Shown here: positions 1 through 7,903 of the stretch, piece after piece | Position numbering within the stretch: position 1 is the first letter of the stretch | Layout of the letters: each line of letters opens with the position of its first letter | NCBI GenBank assembly: GCA_014534425.1 | Contig: JACVRN010000016.1 | Location: 1-64,000 of the forward strand | Reading direction: 5' to 3' | Source: Pyrinomonadaceae bacterium | GTDB lineage: Bacteria; Acidobacteriota; Blastocatellia; Pyrinomonadales; Pyrinomonadaceae | DNA: 64,000 nt | Position numbers and translations under genes: made by a program | Notes under the pieces: generated by a model | Seen by the model: the letters and a program-made list of their open reading frames with translations, nothing else | Databases searched by the model: none | Told to the model about the DNA's origin: nothing

Positions 1-174
1 GGACTAAGCTCCGTTAATCGCCTGATGCTGTTTCTGGTACGCGTGACGGAGCCTGTGCTGGCTCCCTTTCGTCGTCTCATTCCGCCCGTAGGCATGTTCG
101 ACATCTCGCCCATCATCGTTCTGATTCTGCTCAGATTGCTGCAAGAGTTCGTCGCGGGCACTCTGATACGCTAA
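1..174 (+). CDS. YggT family membrane protein, C-terminal part
   Basis: The frame is open from the first base of the window to a TAA at 172-174, so only the last 57 residues are visible. They contain an Arg/Pro-rich turn (EPVLAPFRRLIPPVGMFDIS) followed by a hydrophobic helix. This is the repeat pattern of YggT proteins, small inner-membrane proteins linked in other bacteria to division and osmotic tolerance. A DUF167 (YggU) gene follows 12 bases downstream, and YggT-YggU is a common gene pair, which supports the call. The start lies outside the window. Confidence 0.8.
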   Translation, partial: GLSSVNRLMLFLVRVTEPVLAPFRRLIPPVGMFDISPIIVLILLRLLQEFVAGTLIR

Positions 175-186
175 AAGCAAAAGGGA

Positions 187-489
187 TTGGCGCAAGAGAC
201 CATTAATTGTACTTCGCAAGGTGACGCGATTATCTTCGCCGTGCGCGTAGTCCCGCGCGCCAGCCGAAGCCAGATAGTCGGCGCTCATGACGGCGCGCTT
301 CGCGTGCGCGTCGCTGCGCCTCCGGTTGAAGGCGCTGCCAACGAAGAACTGGCGCGCACACTCGCACGCGCGCTCAATGTGCCTCGCCGCGCCGTAGAGA
401 TTACCGGCGGTCGCGCTTCAAAGCTTAAACACGTACGCGTCTACGGCGTAGACTGCTCAAAGCTTGAAAGCCTTGCTCATTCGAAGTAG
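187..489 (+). CDS. DUF167 (YggU) family protein
   Basis: A 100-residue protein starting at TTG. The residues VRVVPRASRS, LRVRVAAPPVEGAANEEL and ITGGRASKLKHVRV are the conserved core of the small DUF167/YggU alpha-beta fold. Its biochemical function is unknown. It follows the YggT gene by 12 bases and is probably co-transcribed with it. The TTG start fits the domain boundary because no ATG or GTG precedes the conserved core, but a downstream GTG cannot be excluded. Confidence 0.85.
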   Translation: MAQETINCTSQGDAIIFAVRVVPRASRSQIVGAHDGALRVRVAAPPVEGAANEELARTLARALNVPRRAVEITGGRASKLKHVRVYGVDCSKLESLAHSK

Positions 490-571
490 GCAATGGTTGC
501 GAGGCTGAAAAAGCGCGTGATATATTCCATGCCCGCATCAATCAAACAAATCTCATAAGGAATTTATTGAA

Positions 572-1309
572 ATGTCTGGACACTCTAAGTGGCATACTAT
601 TAAGCATAAGAAGGGCGCGCTCGACGCCAAGCGCGGCAAGCTCTTCACCAAATTGATTAAAGAGATAACGGTCGCTGCGCGAACGGGCGGCGGCGATGTG
701 AACGCGAACGCCCGTCTCAGGAAAGCCGTCTCGGATGCCAAGGGCGCGAACATGCCTAATGATACGATTGACCGTGCCATCAAACGCGGCACAGGCGAAC
801 TCGAAGGCGTCAATTATGAAGAGATAACTTATGAAGGCTTTGGGCCGGGCGGCGTTGCCGTCATGGTCGATTCCATGACTGACAACCGCAATCGAACGGT
901 CGCTGAGATACGTCACATCTTCTCAAAGAACGGCGGCAACATGGGATCATCAGGTTCCGTTAGTTACCTCTTCGACAAGAAGGGTTACATTGTGGTGGAT
1001 AAAGCCTCTAAGTCCGAGGACGAGTTGTTCGAGTTGGTCATAGAAGCTGGCGCGGAAGATTTGCGCGACGATGAAGACAACTTCGAGATTATCACCGCGC
1101 CGGAGAGTTTCGACGCTGTGCTCTCAGCCGTCAAAGGCGCGGGCATAGAGCCGCAGGTCGCGGAAGTCGAGATGGTTCCGCAGAACTACGTCAAGCTGGA
1201 AGGCCAGGACGCCAAACAGATGCTCAAGCTCATGGAGTCCCTGGAAGACCACGACGACGTGCAGAAAGTCTCAGCCAACTTCGACATCAGCGAAGCTGAC
1301 ATGGAGTAA
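572..1309 (+). CDS. yebC: YebC/PmpR (TACO1) family protein
   Basis: A 245-residue protein beginning [15 protein letters not shown], the invariant N-terminus of the YebC/TACO1 family, and close to the usual length of about 240-250. The start follows an AAGGA ribosome-binding site (555-560). Members have been described as DNA-binding regulators and, more recently, as factors that relieve ribosome stalling. In many genomes yebC lies next to ruvC, and here ruvC follows at 2302 with only one opposite-strand gene between. This suggests the ancestral order was interrupted by the MBL gene. Confidence 0.95.
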   Translation: MSGHSKWHTIKHKKGALDAKRGKLFTKLIKEITVAARTGGGDVNANARLRKAVSDAKGANMPNDTIDRAIKRGTGELEGVNYEEITYEGFGPGGVAVMVDSMTDNRNRTVAEIRHIFSKNGGNMGSSGSVSYLFDKKGYIVVDKASKSEDELFELVIEAGAEDLRDDEDNFEIITAPESFDAVLSAVKGAGIEPQVAEVEMVPQNYVKLEGQDAKQMLKLMESLEDHDDVQKVSANFDISEADME

Positions 1310-1356
1310 AGAGCCGAATTTTTATCACTGCAGTCCAGAAGCGAGAGGGCACGCCT

Positions 1357-2208
1357 TTAACTTAAAAGCGCGCCTTCTTTCAGATGGATTATAAACTCGT
1401 CGTGAACGTCCTCGCGCGCATCGTCGCCCATAGCCTCGCACGCATCTCGTAACTGAAAGATGGCCCGCGCGCCCAGTTGCAAGACGTGCTCTTCGGGTTG
1501 ATAGGTCGTGCCTATGGGGTAAAGCTGGCGCGGCTCGCGCTTCATTTCTATGTGACAGCCAAGAACGTAAGAGACGGCATGAGACTCCGCGAAGCGTGCC
1601 AGCCTGCGAGCGCTCTCTCTAAATGCGTGCCAGTCTTCAACCGTCAGGAGTCCCGCGTAAAGCATGTCGCCCGTGAACATAATCCTGGTGCGCTTGTCAT
1701 AGATAGCGATATGAGACTCTTCGTGCCCTGGCGTCGGGATGATTGACAGCATGTGCCCGCCCAAATCAAATGTCGAGCGACAATCGGGCCAGCCCTTCAG
1801 TTTGAAAAATTCTCGCACCGCCGCCACACCCGGCTCAATCACAATCGTCCCAGGTCTTTCTACAAACTGATAATCCGCGAAGATGTGGTCTAGATGGCCG
1901 TGTGTGTGCGCTACTACAAGCTCTACGGGCGGTGTATGTGTGGCGGCGGCGCGCTTGGTAATCAGTTTGTCTACGACTTTGCGAAGCGGGAGCGTGACAC
2001 TCTGTGGCGGCGCTGAGCCTGTATCGAGCAGCAATGCCTTCCGCTTGCCGAACAACAGGTAGATGAAATTGCCCTCGTAATTGAGACACTTATTCTCGCG
2101 CAATATGAAGGTGCTCTCGTCGAAGCTGTGAACCTGAAGCGGCGGGTCTGTATTAGACGCGCAGTCGGCAGACCCATGTATCCAACGCGCAGCAAAAGAG
2201 CCGCCCAT
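1357..2208 (-). CDS. MBL-fold metallo-hydrolase
   Basis: The metallo-beta-lactamase signature is present: AHTHGHLDHI (HxHxDH) near residue 105, a later PTPGHEESH histidine, and FTGDMLY for the bridging aspartate. The family includes glyoxalase II, lactonases and other Zn hydrolases. The substrate cannot be told from sequence. I chose the ATG at 2208 because a perfect AGGAGG lies 5 bases upstream; a longer frame exists but has no ribosome-binding site. The protein has 283 residues, no signal peptide, and stands alone between yebC and ruvC on the opposite strand. Confidence 0.88.
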   Translation of the reverse strand: MGGSFAARWIHGSADCASNTDPPLQVHSFDESTFILRENKCLNYEGNFIYLLFGKRKALLLDTGSAPPQSVTLPLRKVVDKLITKRAAATHTPPVELVVAHTHGHLDHIFADYQFVERPGTIVIEPGVAAVREFFKLKGWPDCRSTFDLGGHMLSIIPTPGHEESHIAIYDKRTRIMFTGDMLYAGLLTVEDWHAFRESARRLARFAESHAVSYVLGCHIEMKREPRQLYPIGTTYQPEEHVLQLGARAIFQLRDACEAMGDDAREDVHDEFIIHLKEGALLS

Positions 2209-2301
2209 CTTAAACCTCCTGGCCCGGCAGTGTAGCACTTACACTGGCCTACGCATTTGATTTTGTTTGTAGACATCTGAGTTTTGTGGTATTTGAAAGT
2301 C

Positions 2302-2856
2302 ATGCGTGTGTTGGGCATTGACCCTGGAAGCGAGACGACCGGCTGGGGCGTGGTTGAGACGGAAGGACGCGGGCTTAAGCTGGTAGAGTTCGGCGTCATC
2401 CGTGCCAGCGCTAGGGAAAGTTTTCCGGCTCGGCTGCTGAAGATTTTCAACGGCATTGAAGAGATAATCGCGCGCCTCAGGCCCGATGCCTGCTCGGTTG
2501 AGGAAGCCTTTTATGCGGCCAATGTTAAGACGGCTCTTAAACTGGGACAGGTCAGGGGCGTGGTGCTGGTGGCAGCAGAGCGCGCACGCCTTGAGGTCAA
2601 TGAGTACAGCCCTAGGCTGGTCAAGCAAACGGTCGTGGGCTACGGCAACGCGGAGAAGCATCAGGTGCAGGAGATGGTGCGCGTGCTTCTGTCGCTCTCA
2701 ACTGTGCCTGAGCCGCATGATGCTGCGGACGCTTTAGCCAACGCCATCTGTCACGTTCATCACGCAGGCTCACGCGACCGCATTCTGGCTGCGGAGGCCC
2801 GCATCAAGGTAGCAAGTCGTACGTCAAACGCGACTCGTCGCCGCGCTCCACGTTAG
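2302..2856 (+). CDS. ruvC: Holliday junction endodeoxyribonuclease RuvC
   Basis: A 184-residue protein starting MRVLGIDPGSETTGWG, the RuvC N-terminus with the first catalytic aspartate (Asp7). The second acidic residue lies in SVEEAFYAANVKTALKLGQ and the final catalytic aspartates in EPHDAADALANAICH. RuvC resolves Holliday junctions together with RuvAB. An upstream in-frame TTG would add six residues, but the ATG at 2302 matches the family start. No ruvA or ruvB lies within the window. Confidence 0.95.
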   Translation: MRVLGIDPGSETTGWGVVETEGRGLKLVEFGVIRASARESFPARLLKIFNGIEEIIARLRPDACSVEEAFYAANVKTALKLGQVRGVVLVAAERARLEVNEYSPRLVKQTVVGYGNAEKHQVQEMVRVLLSLSTVPEPHDAADALANAICHVHHAGSRDRILAAEARIKVASRTSNATRRRAPR

Positions 2857-2931
2857 CTTCTATCACCTCATCACGCAGGCTCGCGCCGCAAGTCGCCTCT
2901 AATTCACCTCATCGAAACGGAGGCTCAATTT

Positions 2932-3669
2932 ATGTCCTTACTTTCTTCAAAGAGAACCATCTTTGCTTTCAGCTTTCTAGTCCTTTCAACTTTCTCCCAG
3001 TCGTTTGCTCAAACTCCAAGGCGTGCTCCTGCAGGGGGCATGCGCGCCGTCGTCGTAGACGAAAGGCTGGCGGTGCTGCGCGACGAGCCGGATTTTTCGG
3101 CGCGGCTGTTGCAGCGCATGAGCCGTGGTCGAATGGTCGCAATCCTCGGACAGAGGCGCACGCCCGAAGGAGTCACCTTCTATCGCGTGGCCGTTACGCG
3201 TCGCACGCGCGGGTGGCTGCAAGGCGACGCGGTCGTAGTGCCGGGGCGCGCTGGCGATGATGAAAGACTGCTGCGTCTCATACGCGGCTCCGAAGATTTT
3301 GACCGTATAGTGCGCGCTCGAATCTTTCTGGACATGTTCACAAGGTCGCCCTTGCGCCCGACGGTGCTTATGCTCTACGGCATGGAGGCCGAGGCGGCTG
3401 CCGTCCGGCTCTCGCGCGATGCTGTGAGAAGACTGGAAGAGCGAGAGATGACTGCGGGCGGCGCTCCCGTCTTCAGCTACTTCATGAACTACAACGGACT
3501 GGACAGATACAGGAGACAGGAGATCGTCTTCACCTTTGACCCAGCCAGAAAGCAGTATCGCTATAACGGCGCAGCCTGGCGCGAAATTCTGCGCCGCTAC
3601 CCGCAGAGCGGCGAAGCCGCAGAAGCACGCAAACGGCTGGAAGCGCTCTCTGTAATACCCGGCAGATAG
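2932..3669 (+). CDS. secreted SH3-like domain protein
   Basis: A 245-residue protein with a Sec signal peptide (residues 1-26, ending SQSFAQ). Residues 35-100 (VVVDERLAVLRDEPDFSARLLQRMSRG... GWLQGDAVVVPG) form a bacterial SH3 (SH3b) pattern: paired variable strands ending in a GWL motif. Residues 190-240 carry a helix ending YPQSGEAAEARKRLE, typical of a tetratricopeptide or outer-membrane lipoprotein tail. SH3b domains often bind the cell wall, so a periplasmic or cell-wall role is likely, but no enzymatic motif is visible. Confidence 0.7.
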   Translation: MSLLSSKRTIFAFSFLVLSTFSQSFAQTPRRAPAGGMRAVVVDERLAVLRDEPDFSARLLQRMSRGRMVAILGQRRTPEGVTFYRVAVTRRTRGWLQGDAVVVPGRAGDDERLLRLIRGSEDFDRIVRARIFLDMFTRSPLRPTVLMLYGMEAEAAAVRLSRDAVRRLEEREMTAGGAPVFSYFMNYNGLDRYRRQEIVFTFDPARKQYRYNGAAWREILRRYPQSGEAAEARKRLEALSVIPGR

Positions 3670-3690
3670 AAACTGGCGGAAACAAACTCG

Positions 3691-3770
3691 AACAGGATGG
3701 ACAGAGATTGTCAGGATAAAGAAAGATTAATTGCTTTGCTTTTATCCTGACAATCTCTGTCCGTCCTGTT
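3691..3770. repeat. long imperfect palindrome, REP-like
   Basis: Two 30-base arms (3691-3720 and 3741-3770) are reverse complements at 29 of 30 positions, with a 20-base loop. They contain the subunits ACAGGATGGACAG and GTCAGGATAAA. A related but distinct copy lies at 25690-25763. It sits in the 321-base gap between 2932-3669 and the LysW-like gene. The rest of the gap shows no gene. The palindrome could terminate transcription, but its recurrence marks it as a dispersed repeat. Confidence 0.85.
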
Positions 3771-3990
3771 AATTCTTCTCCAGGTGCTTCGGGAGGCTTA
3801 GGAGTTTGGCGGAAGTTTCCTTTATTCGTGGCGGCTTTGTCCGTTTGAAAAATGTGTGTTGCAATTCTCGGCAGGCGCAGGTAGATTGTCGGCGTTCAAA
3901 GAAAATCAAGGTAGAGGTTCTCCCCCCTCTGTAGATTCAAGCGGGTGCGCCACTGCCATTAATATTTAATGCGCTGGAGGAAAAGGAAAA

Positions 3991-4179
3991 GTGCCGACCG
4001 GAAATTGCCCCGAATGCGACGCCGACGTTCACGTTGATACGGACGCCGACAAGGGCGACATAGTCTCATGCGAAGAGTGCGGGACTGACCTGGAAATCGT
4101 AGGACTCGACCCCGTCGAACTGGACATCGTCGAAGAGGACGAACTGGACGACGATATGGACGAAGACGAGGACTACTAA
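3991..4179 (+). CDS. LysW-like zinc-ribbon acidic protein
   Basis: A 62-residue protein from a GTG start with a GGAGG ribosome-binding site (3975-3980). CPEC (residues 7-10) and CEEC (28-31) form a zinc ribbon, followed by GTDLEIVGLDPVELDI and a very acidic tail. This matches LysW/ArgW, the amino-group carrier protein of alpha-aminoadipate lysine biosynthesis. LysW ends in EDWGE, whose terminal glutamate carries the substrate. Here the tail ends EDEDY, so carrier function is doubtful. No LysX, LysZ or LysY gene is nearby. Confidence 0.75.
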   Translation: MPTGNCPECDADVHVDTDADKGDIVSCEECGTDLEIVGLDPVELDIVEEDELDDDMDEDEDY

Positions 4180-4181
4180 AA

Positions 4182-4254
4182 ACAGTTTTCAGTAATCAGT
4201 TTTCAGTCTTCGGCCGAGAAGCAACTCGCGCTTTTTCTGAAAACTGAAAACTGC
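4182..4254. repeat. palindrome of CAGTTTTCAG-type sub-repeats
   Basis: CAGTTTTCAGTAATCAG at 4183-4199 and its complement-like partner CTGAAAACTGAAAACTG at 4237-4253 form a hairpin just after the LysW-like gene. It faces the convergent VWFA gene, so it may act as a bidirectional terminator. The same style (CAGT/TCAG units) recurs at 62734-62815 inside the prophage. Confidence 0.7.
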
Positions 4255-4259
4255 CCTTC

Positions 4260-5309
4260 TCACTTGTCACTGTATTTATAGCTGGGGCGGCTCTGGCGGA
4301 TTGTGAGGCCGGGCGGCCCCTCTATGCGAATGGTGTGCTGGCGACCGTCGCGGCGCTTTTCGTCTGACGGATAAAAGGCCAGCACATAGCTTGAGGTTAC
4401 TTCTTCTGCGAGGGCGCGGAAGAGCGGCTGGAAATCCTTGTCGGTCGCGTAGACGCTCAGGCCGCCCGTCTTCTCCGCCAGCCCGCTCACGTCCAGAGGC
4501 GTGGGCAAAGGCTGACGCTCGCTAGATGCAATCATCCTTGAAAAAGATGGAAGCGTGACGGTGTAAACGCTCACGTCCGCAGAATTGGCGCGCTCTATCA
4601 CGGTGCGAGGGCTTACGGTGTCGCCTACGGGGAAGCCGTCTGTAATGACTATGACGGCGCGCTTCAAGAGCCTGCGCTCGCGCGTGCGCGGGGCGCTTCT
4701 GACCAGCAGCCGCACGGCATCGTCAACAGCATCGAAGGTGTGCGTGGAAAGCCCGCTCGGCTCGCCCTCCAAGCGGTCGAAGGCGCGCGACAACTTCTGC
4801 GCGTCAGAGGTGAAGGACTGAAGCGTCTTGACCCTCATGCCGAAGGTCATGATGGCGAAGGTGGACGAAGTTGTTTCGGAGAGACGAGCGGAGAACATCT
4901 GCATGGCTACGCGCAGCCGTCCAATCTCTTCCGCAGTCATGCTGCCCGAAACGTCCAGGGCGAAGACGACCGCTATGGGACGCTTCGCTCCGAACTTGCG
5001 CTCCACGTTGAAGAAGGCTATGGGGCGTTCCGTGTTGTCCTCGTAGAGCTTGAAATCCTTCGCGCTCAAACCGCGAACGGGCCTGCCTTCTGCGTCCGTG
5101 ACGCTCGTGTCCACCATCACAAGGTCTGTGTCTATGCGAAGGATTTCATCCGGCTCGCCCTGCGACTCTTCGGCCTCGCGCGGCTGTTGCTGCTGCGCCT
5201 GAAGCGCAGTCGCCATAGAGATGCTTAGAAGAAGCGCGCAGACCAGAGAGACGAGCAGCGTGCGCCCGCGAGTAAAAGCGTAGGGGATGGGGTCAACGAA
5301 GGATGACAT
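4260..5309 (-). CDS. VWFA-related acidobacterial domain protein, secreted
   Basis: A 349-residue protein with a signal peptide (residues 12-38, LLVSLVCALLLSISMATALQ). It then has a strand-rich region (LRIDTDLVMVDTSVTDAEGRPVRGL, about 58-82), typical of this family, and a von Willebrand A domain. The MIDAS motif DVSGSMT is in AVVFALDVSGSMTAEE, and the later Asp is in VIVITDGFPVGD. The combination is the architecture called the VWFA-related acidobacterial domain and is the best taxonomic clue in the window. It probably binds metal and a ligand outside the cytoplasmic membrane. The start at 5309 is chosen for the signal peptide; a longer frame exists. Confidence 0.9.
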   Translation of the reverse strand: MSSFVDPIPYAFTRGRTLLVSLVCALLLSISMATALQAQQQQPREAEESQGEPDEILRIDTDLVMVDTSVTDAEGRPVRGLSAKDFKLYEDNTERPIAFFNVERKFGAKRPIAVVFALDVSGSMTAEEIGRLRVAMQMFSARLSETTSSTFAIMTFGMRVKTLQSFTSDAQKLSRAFDRLEGEPSGLSTHTFDAVDDAVRLLVRSAPRTRERRLLKRAVIVITDGFPVGDTVSPRTVIERANSADVSVYTVTLPSFSRMIASSERQPLPTPLDVSGLAEKTGGLSVYATDKDFQPLFRALAEEVTSSYVLAFYPSDEKRRDGRQHTIRIEGPPGLTIRQSRPSYKYSDK

Positions 5310-5453
5310 AAAACAACCGCCACGCATTATACAAGGGATTCGCTTCGGGTTTCCAGATGCGCTCTTATTTAAGCAACACGAAGGGGGGCGGGGCGCATCA
5401 ACCTCTAGCGGCGAGCGCCCGCTAATGAGTCCTGCTGATAGGCGGCGAAGGCG

Positions 5454-5462
5454 TGCTATAAT
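5454..5462 (+). promoter_or_regulatory. extended -10 promoter
   Basis: TGC followed by TATAAT (5457-5462) is a perfect extended -10 element. It lies about 60 bases upstream of the start at 5529 on the same strand. No good -35 is seen 17 bases upstream, which is normal for extended -10 promoters. Confidence 0.6.
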
Positions 5463-5528
5463 CACCGGAACTGGCGCGCTCCCTTAAACTCTTTTCCCCG
5501 TCGGGGGAGCAATCACATTGGAGAAGTA

Positions 5529-6161
5529 ATGAGCAGATTCAAATCAATCGCGGCGGCTGTCTTCGTACTCTTTGTGCTGGCGGCGAGCGCCGCAATAGCA
5601 GCGCAGGATAAAACGACCGGCAGCATCAAGGGGCGCGTCCGCGTAGAGACCGGAAAGCCTTCGGGCGTCGCGGTCATAGTCCGCCAGGGCGAGCGAGAGA
5701 TAACGCATGGCGTGACGGACTCGAAAGGCGAGTTCACTGTTAACGGCCTTCAGCCGGGCGTCTACAGCGTCACCTTCAGGAAGCCCGGCCTGAGCGTGGG
5801 CACCGTCAACAACGTGGAGGTGCGAGCAGGAAAGGTGCGCCCCTTGGGCGACCGGCTGGTGCTGACGATTGACGAAGGCTCAATCGCTTTCCTGAAGGGC
5901 AGCGTCTTTGACCTTTCGGGCCGCAGCGTTCCGGGCGCACGCGTAGACCTGGCGCGCATTGAAGCGGACGGCAGCGCGAAAAAGATTGCAGACCGCATCA
6001 CGACAGAGACGGGACAGTTCGCTTTTCGTCTTCCGCCTGAAAAGGCCAGGTATCGCGTGACGGTGAAAGCTGGCGGCGCGCAGGACGCCACGCAGGAGAT
6101 AACCATAGACGATGCGGTCGTCTATCGCATAGCGCTCACGCTCGAACCGGCGCAGAAGTAA
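5529..6161 (+). CDS. secreted carboxypeptidase-regulatory-like (Ig-fold) protein
   Basis: A 210-residue protein with a signal peptide (1-25). Two beta-sandwich repeats follow: residues 30-112 (GSIKGRVRVETGKPSGVAVIV... TDSKGEFTVNGLQPGVYSVTF) and 120-205 (FLKGSVFDLSGRSVPGARVDL... TETGQFAFRLPPEKARYRVTV). These are the G-x-V...G-x-F-x-x-x-L-x-P-G-x-Y pattern of CarboxypepD_reg-like domains, common in surface and TonB-linked proteins of Acidobacteriota. There is no catalytic domain. It is probably periplasmic or exported. An HTH gene follows 28 bases downstream on the same strand. Confidence 0.8.
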   Translation: MSRFKSIAAAVFVLFVLAASAAIAAQDKTTGSIKGRVRVETGKPSGVAVIVRQGEREITHGVTDSKGEFTVNGLQPGVYSVTFRKPGLSVGTVNNVEVRAGKVRPLGDRLVLTIDEGSIAFLKGSVFDLSGRSVPGARVDLARIEADGSAKKIADRITTETGQFAFRLPPEKARYRVTVKAGGAQDATQEITIDDAVVYRIALTLEPAQK

Positions 6162-6189
6162 ATTCTATTTAGAGGGGTGAGTTTACGGG

Positions 6190-6459
6190 ATGAAGGATGC
6201 AACACCCCATACGGATGAGACGCAGGAGCAGTTCCTGACGGCGCGGCAGCTTGCGGCAATCCTTCAGGTGAGCGAGGCGACCGTCAGACGACTTGCGCGC
6301 AAAGGACGCCTCCCCTCGATTCGTCTCACCCCGCGCATAGTGCGCTTTCATCTACAATCCGTCCGCGAAGCCCTGGACGGCGGACGCCCACGCACAAAAC
6401 GCACCGACGCGGAAGCCGAAAACAACACCGCGCAACTTTCATTCTCCGATTTATTCTGA
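6190..6459 (+). CDS. helix-turn-helix (excisionase/MerR-like) protein
   Basis: An 89-residue protein. FLTARQLAAILQVSEATVRRLARKGRLPSIRLTPRIVRF (residues 16-54) is the winged helix-turn-helix of the excisionase/MerR-like family that binds DNA. The C-terminus ends QLSFSDLF. It may be co-transcribed with the preceding Ig-fold gene. No integrase or phage genes lie nearby, so a plain transcriptional role is more likely than excision. Confidence 0.78.
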   Translation: MKDATPHTDETQEQFLTARQLAAILQVSEATVRRLARKGRLPSIRLTPRIVRFHLQSVREALDGGRPRTKRTDAEAENNTAQLSFSDLF

Positions 6460-6463
6460 AAAG

Positions 6464-6535
6464 CAGAACTCAGAATTCAGGAGTCAGAATAAAAGCGACT
6501 GCCTTCTTATTCTGACTCCTGAATTCTGAGTTCTG
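6464..6535. repeat. perfect 29-bp-arm palindrome
   Basis: CAGAACTCAGAATTCAGGAG (start of the left arm, 6464-6492) is exactly mirrored at 6507-6535, leaving a 14-base loop. A further GAATTCTG unit extends the right side. It sits between two convergent genes (6190-6459 and 6547-7074) and could terminate both. The internal repetition of the GAATTC/CAGAA units marks it as one of the dispersed palindromes of this chromosome. Confidence 0.85.
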
Positions 6536-6546
6536 AATTCTGCTTT

Positions 6547-7074
6547 TTAACTTCTGCGTCGTCCGGCTGCCGAGCGCAAGGCGGCGGTGATGTCGACCCA
6601 CCGACCGTCGCGCTTCAGGTAGACGCGTGCGGGACGGCTGCTCAGTCCTGCGCCGGGCGAGGTGCTGGAGACGCGCCACTGGCCGTCCTCGCGCACGAGG
6701 GTCTGCTGCGCGACTATCTTGCCTTCGCCTTCCGTGGGTCTCAAGACGCGCCCGTAGATGACCGTATCGACAATGGCCGTGTTGCCGCGCACGCGCACCG
6801 CGCCGATTTCGATTCTATCAAGCTGGTAATTGTCGTCGGCGCGCCTCATGCTGCTGGTAAAGCGCTGACGCGTGACTCGCTTCTTTGAAGTTTCCGACAG
6901 CGAGTCGTAGAGGTCGTCGTACTGGCGCGCCTTCATCTGGTTAAAGATGCGCTGCACGGTGGAGCGAACTTCCGCCTTATCGTCAGAGGTCGCGCTCAAT
7001 ATCGCCTGCGGCCCCGCTACAATTATTAAAGCCAGAGCAGAGAGCATTATTAATCGTCTATTGGTTCTCATCAT
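6547..7074 (-). CDS. secreted NTF2-like/DUF4440-type protein
   Basis: A 175-residue protein with a signal peptide (residues 5-26). VRSTVQRIFNQMKARQYDDLYDSLSETSKKRVTRQRF, followed by IEIGAVRVRGNTAIVDTVIYG and DGQWRVSST, has the helix-then-strand pattern of the NTF2-like cone fold. It is therefore probably a small binding protein rather than an enzyme. The ATG at 7074 follows GGGAGAAGAAG. It overlaps the stop of the upstream gene 7058-7291 by 17 bases, so the two are translationally coupled. Confidence 0.65.
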   Translation of the reverse strand: MMRTNRRLIMLSALALIIVAGPQAILSATSDDKAEVRSTVQRIFNQMKARQYDDLYDSLSETSKKRVTRQRFTSSMRRADDNYQLDRIEIGAVRVRGNTAIVDTVIYGRVLRPTEGEGKIVAQQTLVREDGQWRVSSTSPGAGLSSRPARVYLKRDGRWVDITAALRSAAGRRRS

Positions 7075-7291
7075 CTTCTTCTCCCGAAACTTCATCCTCT
7101 TCCGTCTCATGGACAATAGTTTTCTTCAAACGATTTCTCATGTTGATAAACCAGCAGACTATTCCAAGCGCGGCGGCTACAAACGCGACCTCCACGTTCC
7201 ATTTCCAGAGCAGAGCGGTTGCGGCCACAATCATGCACGCTCCGGCAAGCATCATCCACAACCGCTCGCCGCGCATAGCCTCAATCAGCAT
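7058..7291 (-). CDS. small two-helix membrane protein
   Basis: 77 residues from the ATG at 7291 (GAGGGG lies upstream). Two hydrophobic segments (WMMLAGACMIVAATALLW and VAFVAAALGIVCWFI) are followed by an acidic tail (EEDEVSGEEDDENQ). The family is not recognised. It lies 23 bases after the DsbD-N lipoprotein gene and overlaps the next gene, so it is the middle gene of a three-gene envelope operon. A frame extending to 7366 exists but overlaps the previous gene. Confidence 0.65.
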   Translation of the reverse strand: MLIEAMRGERLWMMLAGACMIVAATALLWKWNVEVAFVAAALGIVCWFINMRNRLKKTIVHETEEDEVSGEEDDENQ

Positions 7292-7314
7292 CGGAACCAG
7301 AATTCCCCTCGCTC

Positions 7315-7878
7315 TTATTTCACCAGAACCGGAATAGTAAGCTGAAGATTTTTTGGAGGATAGCACACCTGATCGTCGCAGGCTTGGAACCTCAGGCGAG
7401 CAGGCAAAGCGCGTTCGCCCTTGGCAGCGCCCGCAGCCGCGTTCACGGGAACAGTAATCGTAGCCTCCTTTTCATAGACGGCGAGCGGCTTCTCGGAGAA
7501 CGCGAACTTCTTCGTCATGGAAGCAGGATACTTCGGCTGGCCCGCAGTGATGCCTTCCATTTGCTCTAATGTTAACTGCGTGGCGATTTGATATTGCGAA
7601 GGAGGATTGGCGTTGATGTGATAGCCCTCCTTTATAGACAGACTGACCTCCGCCTGCGCGGATTTTCCCGCCTCGACCTCCAACTTCTTCGCGTTCGCTA
7701 CGAGCACGTCTTCCGGCAAAGACGAAGCCTTTGCGCTTTGCGAGTTCGTGTTTGCCGAAGACGACTGCGAGTTCCCAGAAGACTGTGGCGCGGCACTCTT
7801 TTCTGTGCCTGCCGAAGAGCAGGCCGCCAGGACGGATGAAAGAAGAAGGAAGAGAACTGTCAAAAGGTTTCGATTCAT
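7315..7878 (-). CDS. lipoprotein with DsbD N-terminal-like domain
   Basis: A 187-residue protein with lipobox LAAC at about residues 17-20 and a long Ser/Asn-rich linker (21-55). A domain with NAKKLEVEAGKSAQAEVSLSIKEGYHINA and the motif FQACDDQVCYPP follows. Paired cysteines in the ACD-x-x-CYPP context are the hallmark of the DsbD/ScsB N-terminal immunoglobulin-like domain, which passes electrons to periplasmic partners. No DsbD membrane domain is present, so this is a stand-alone periplasmic, membrane-anchored version. It heads the operon with 7058-7291 and 6547-7074. Confidence 0.8.
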   Translation of the reverse strand: MNRNLLTVLFLLLSSVLAACSSAGTEKSAAPQSSGNSQSSSANTNSQSAKASSLPEDVLVANAKKLEVEAGKSAQAEVSLSIKEGYHINANPPSQYQIATQLTLEQMEGITAGQPKYPASMTKKFAFSEKPLAVYEKEATITVPVNAAAGAAKGERALPARLRFQACDDQVCYPPKNLQLTIPVLVK

Positions 7879-7903
7879 ACTCTGCTTACGGTCTGCTTTC
7901 GAT

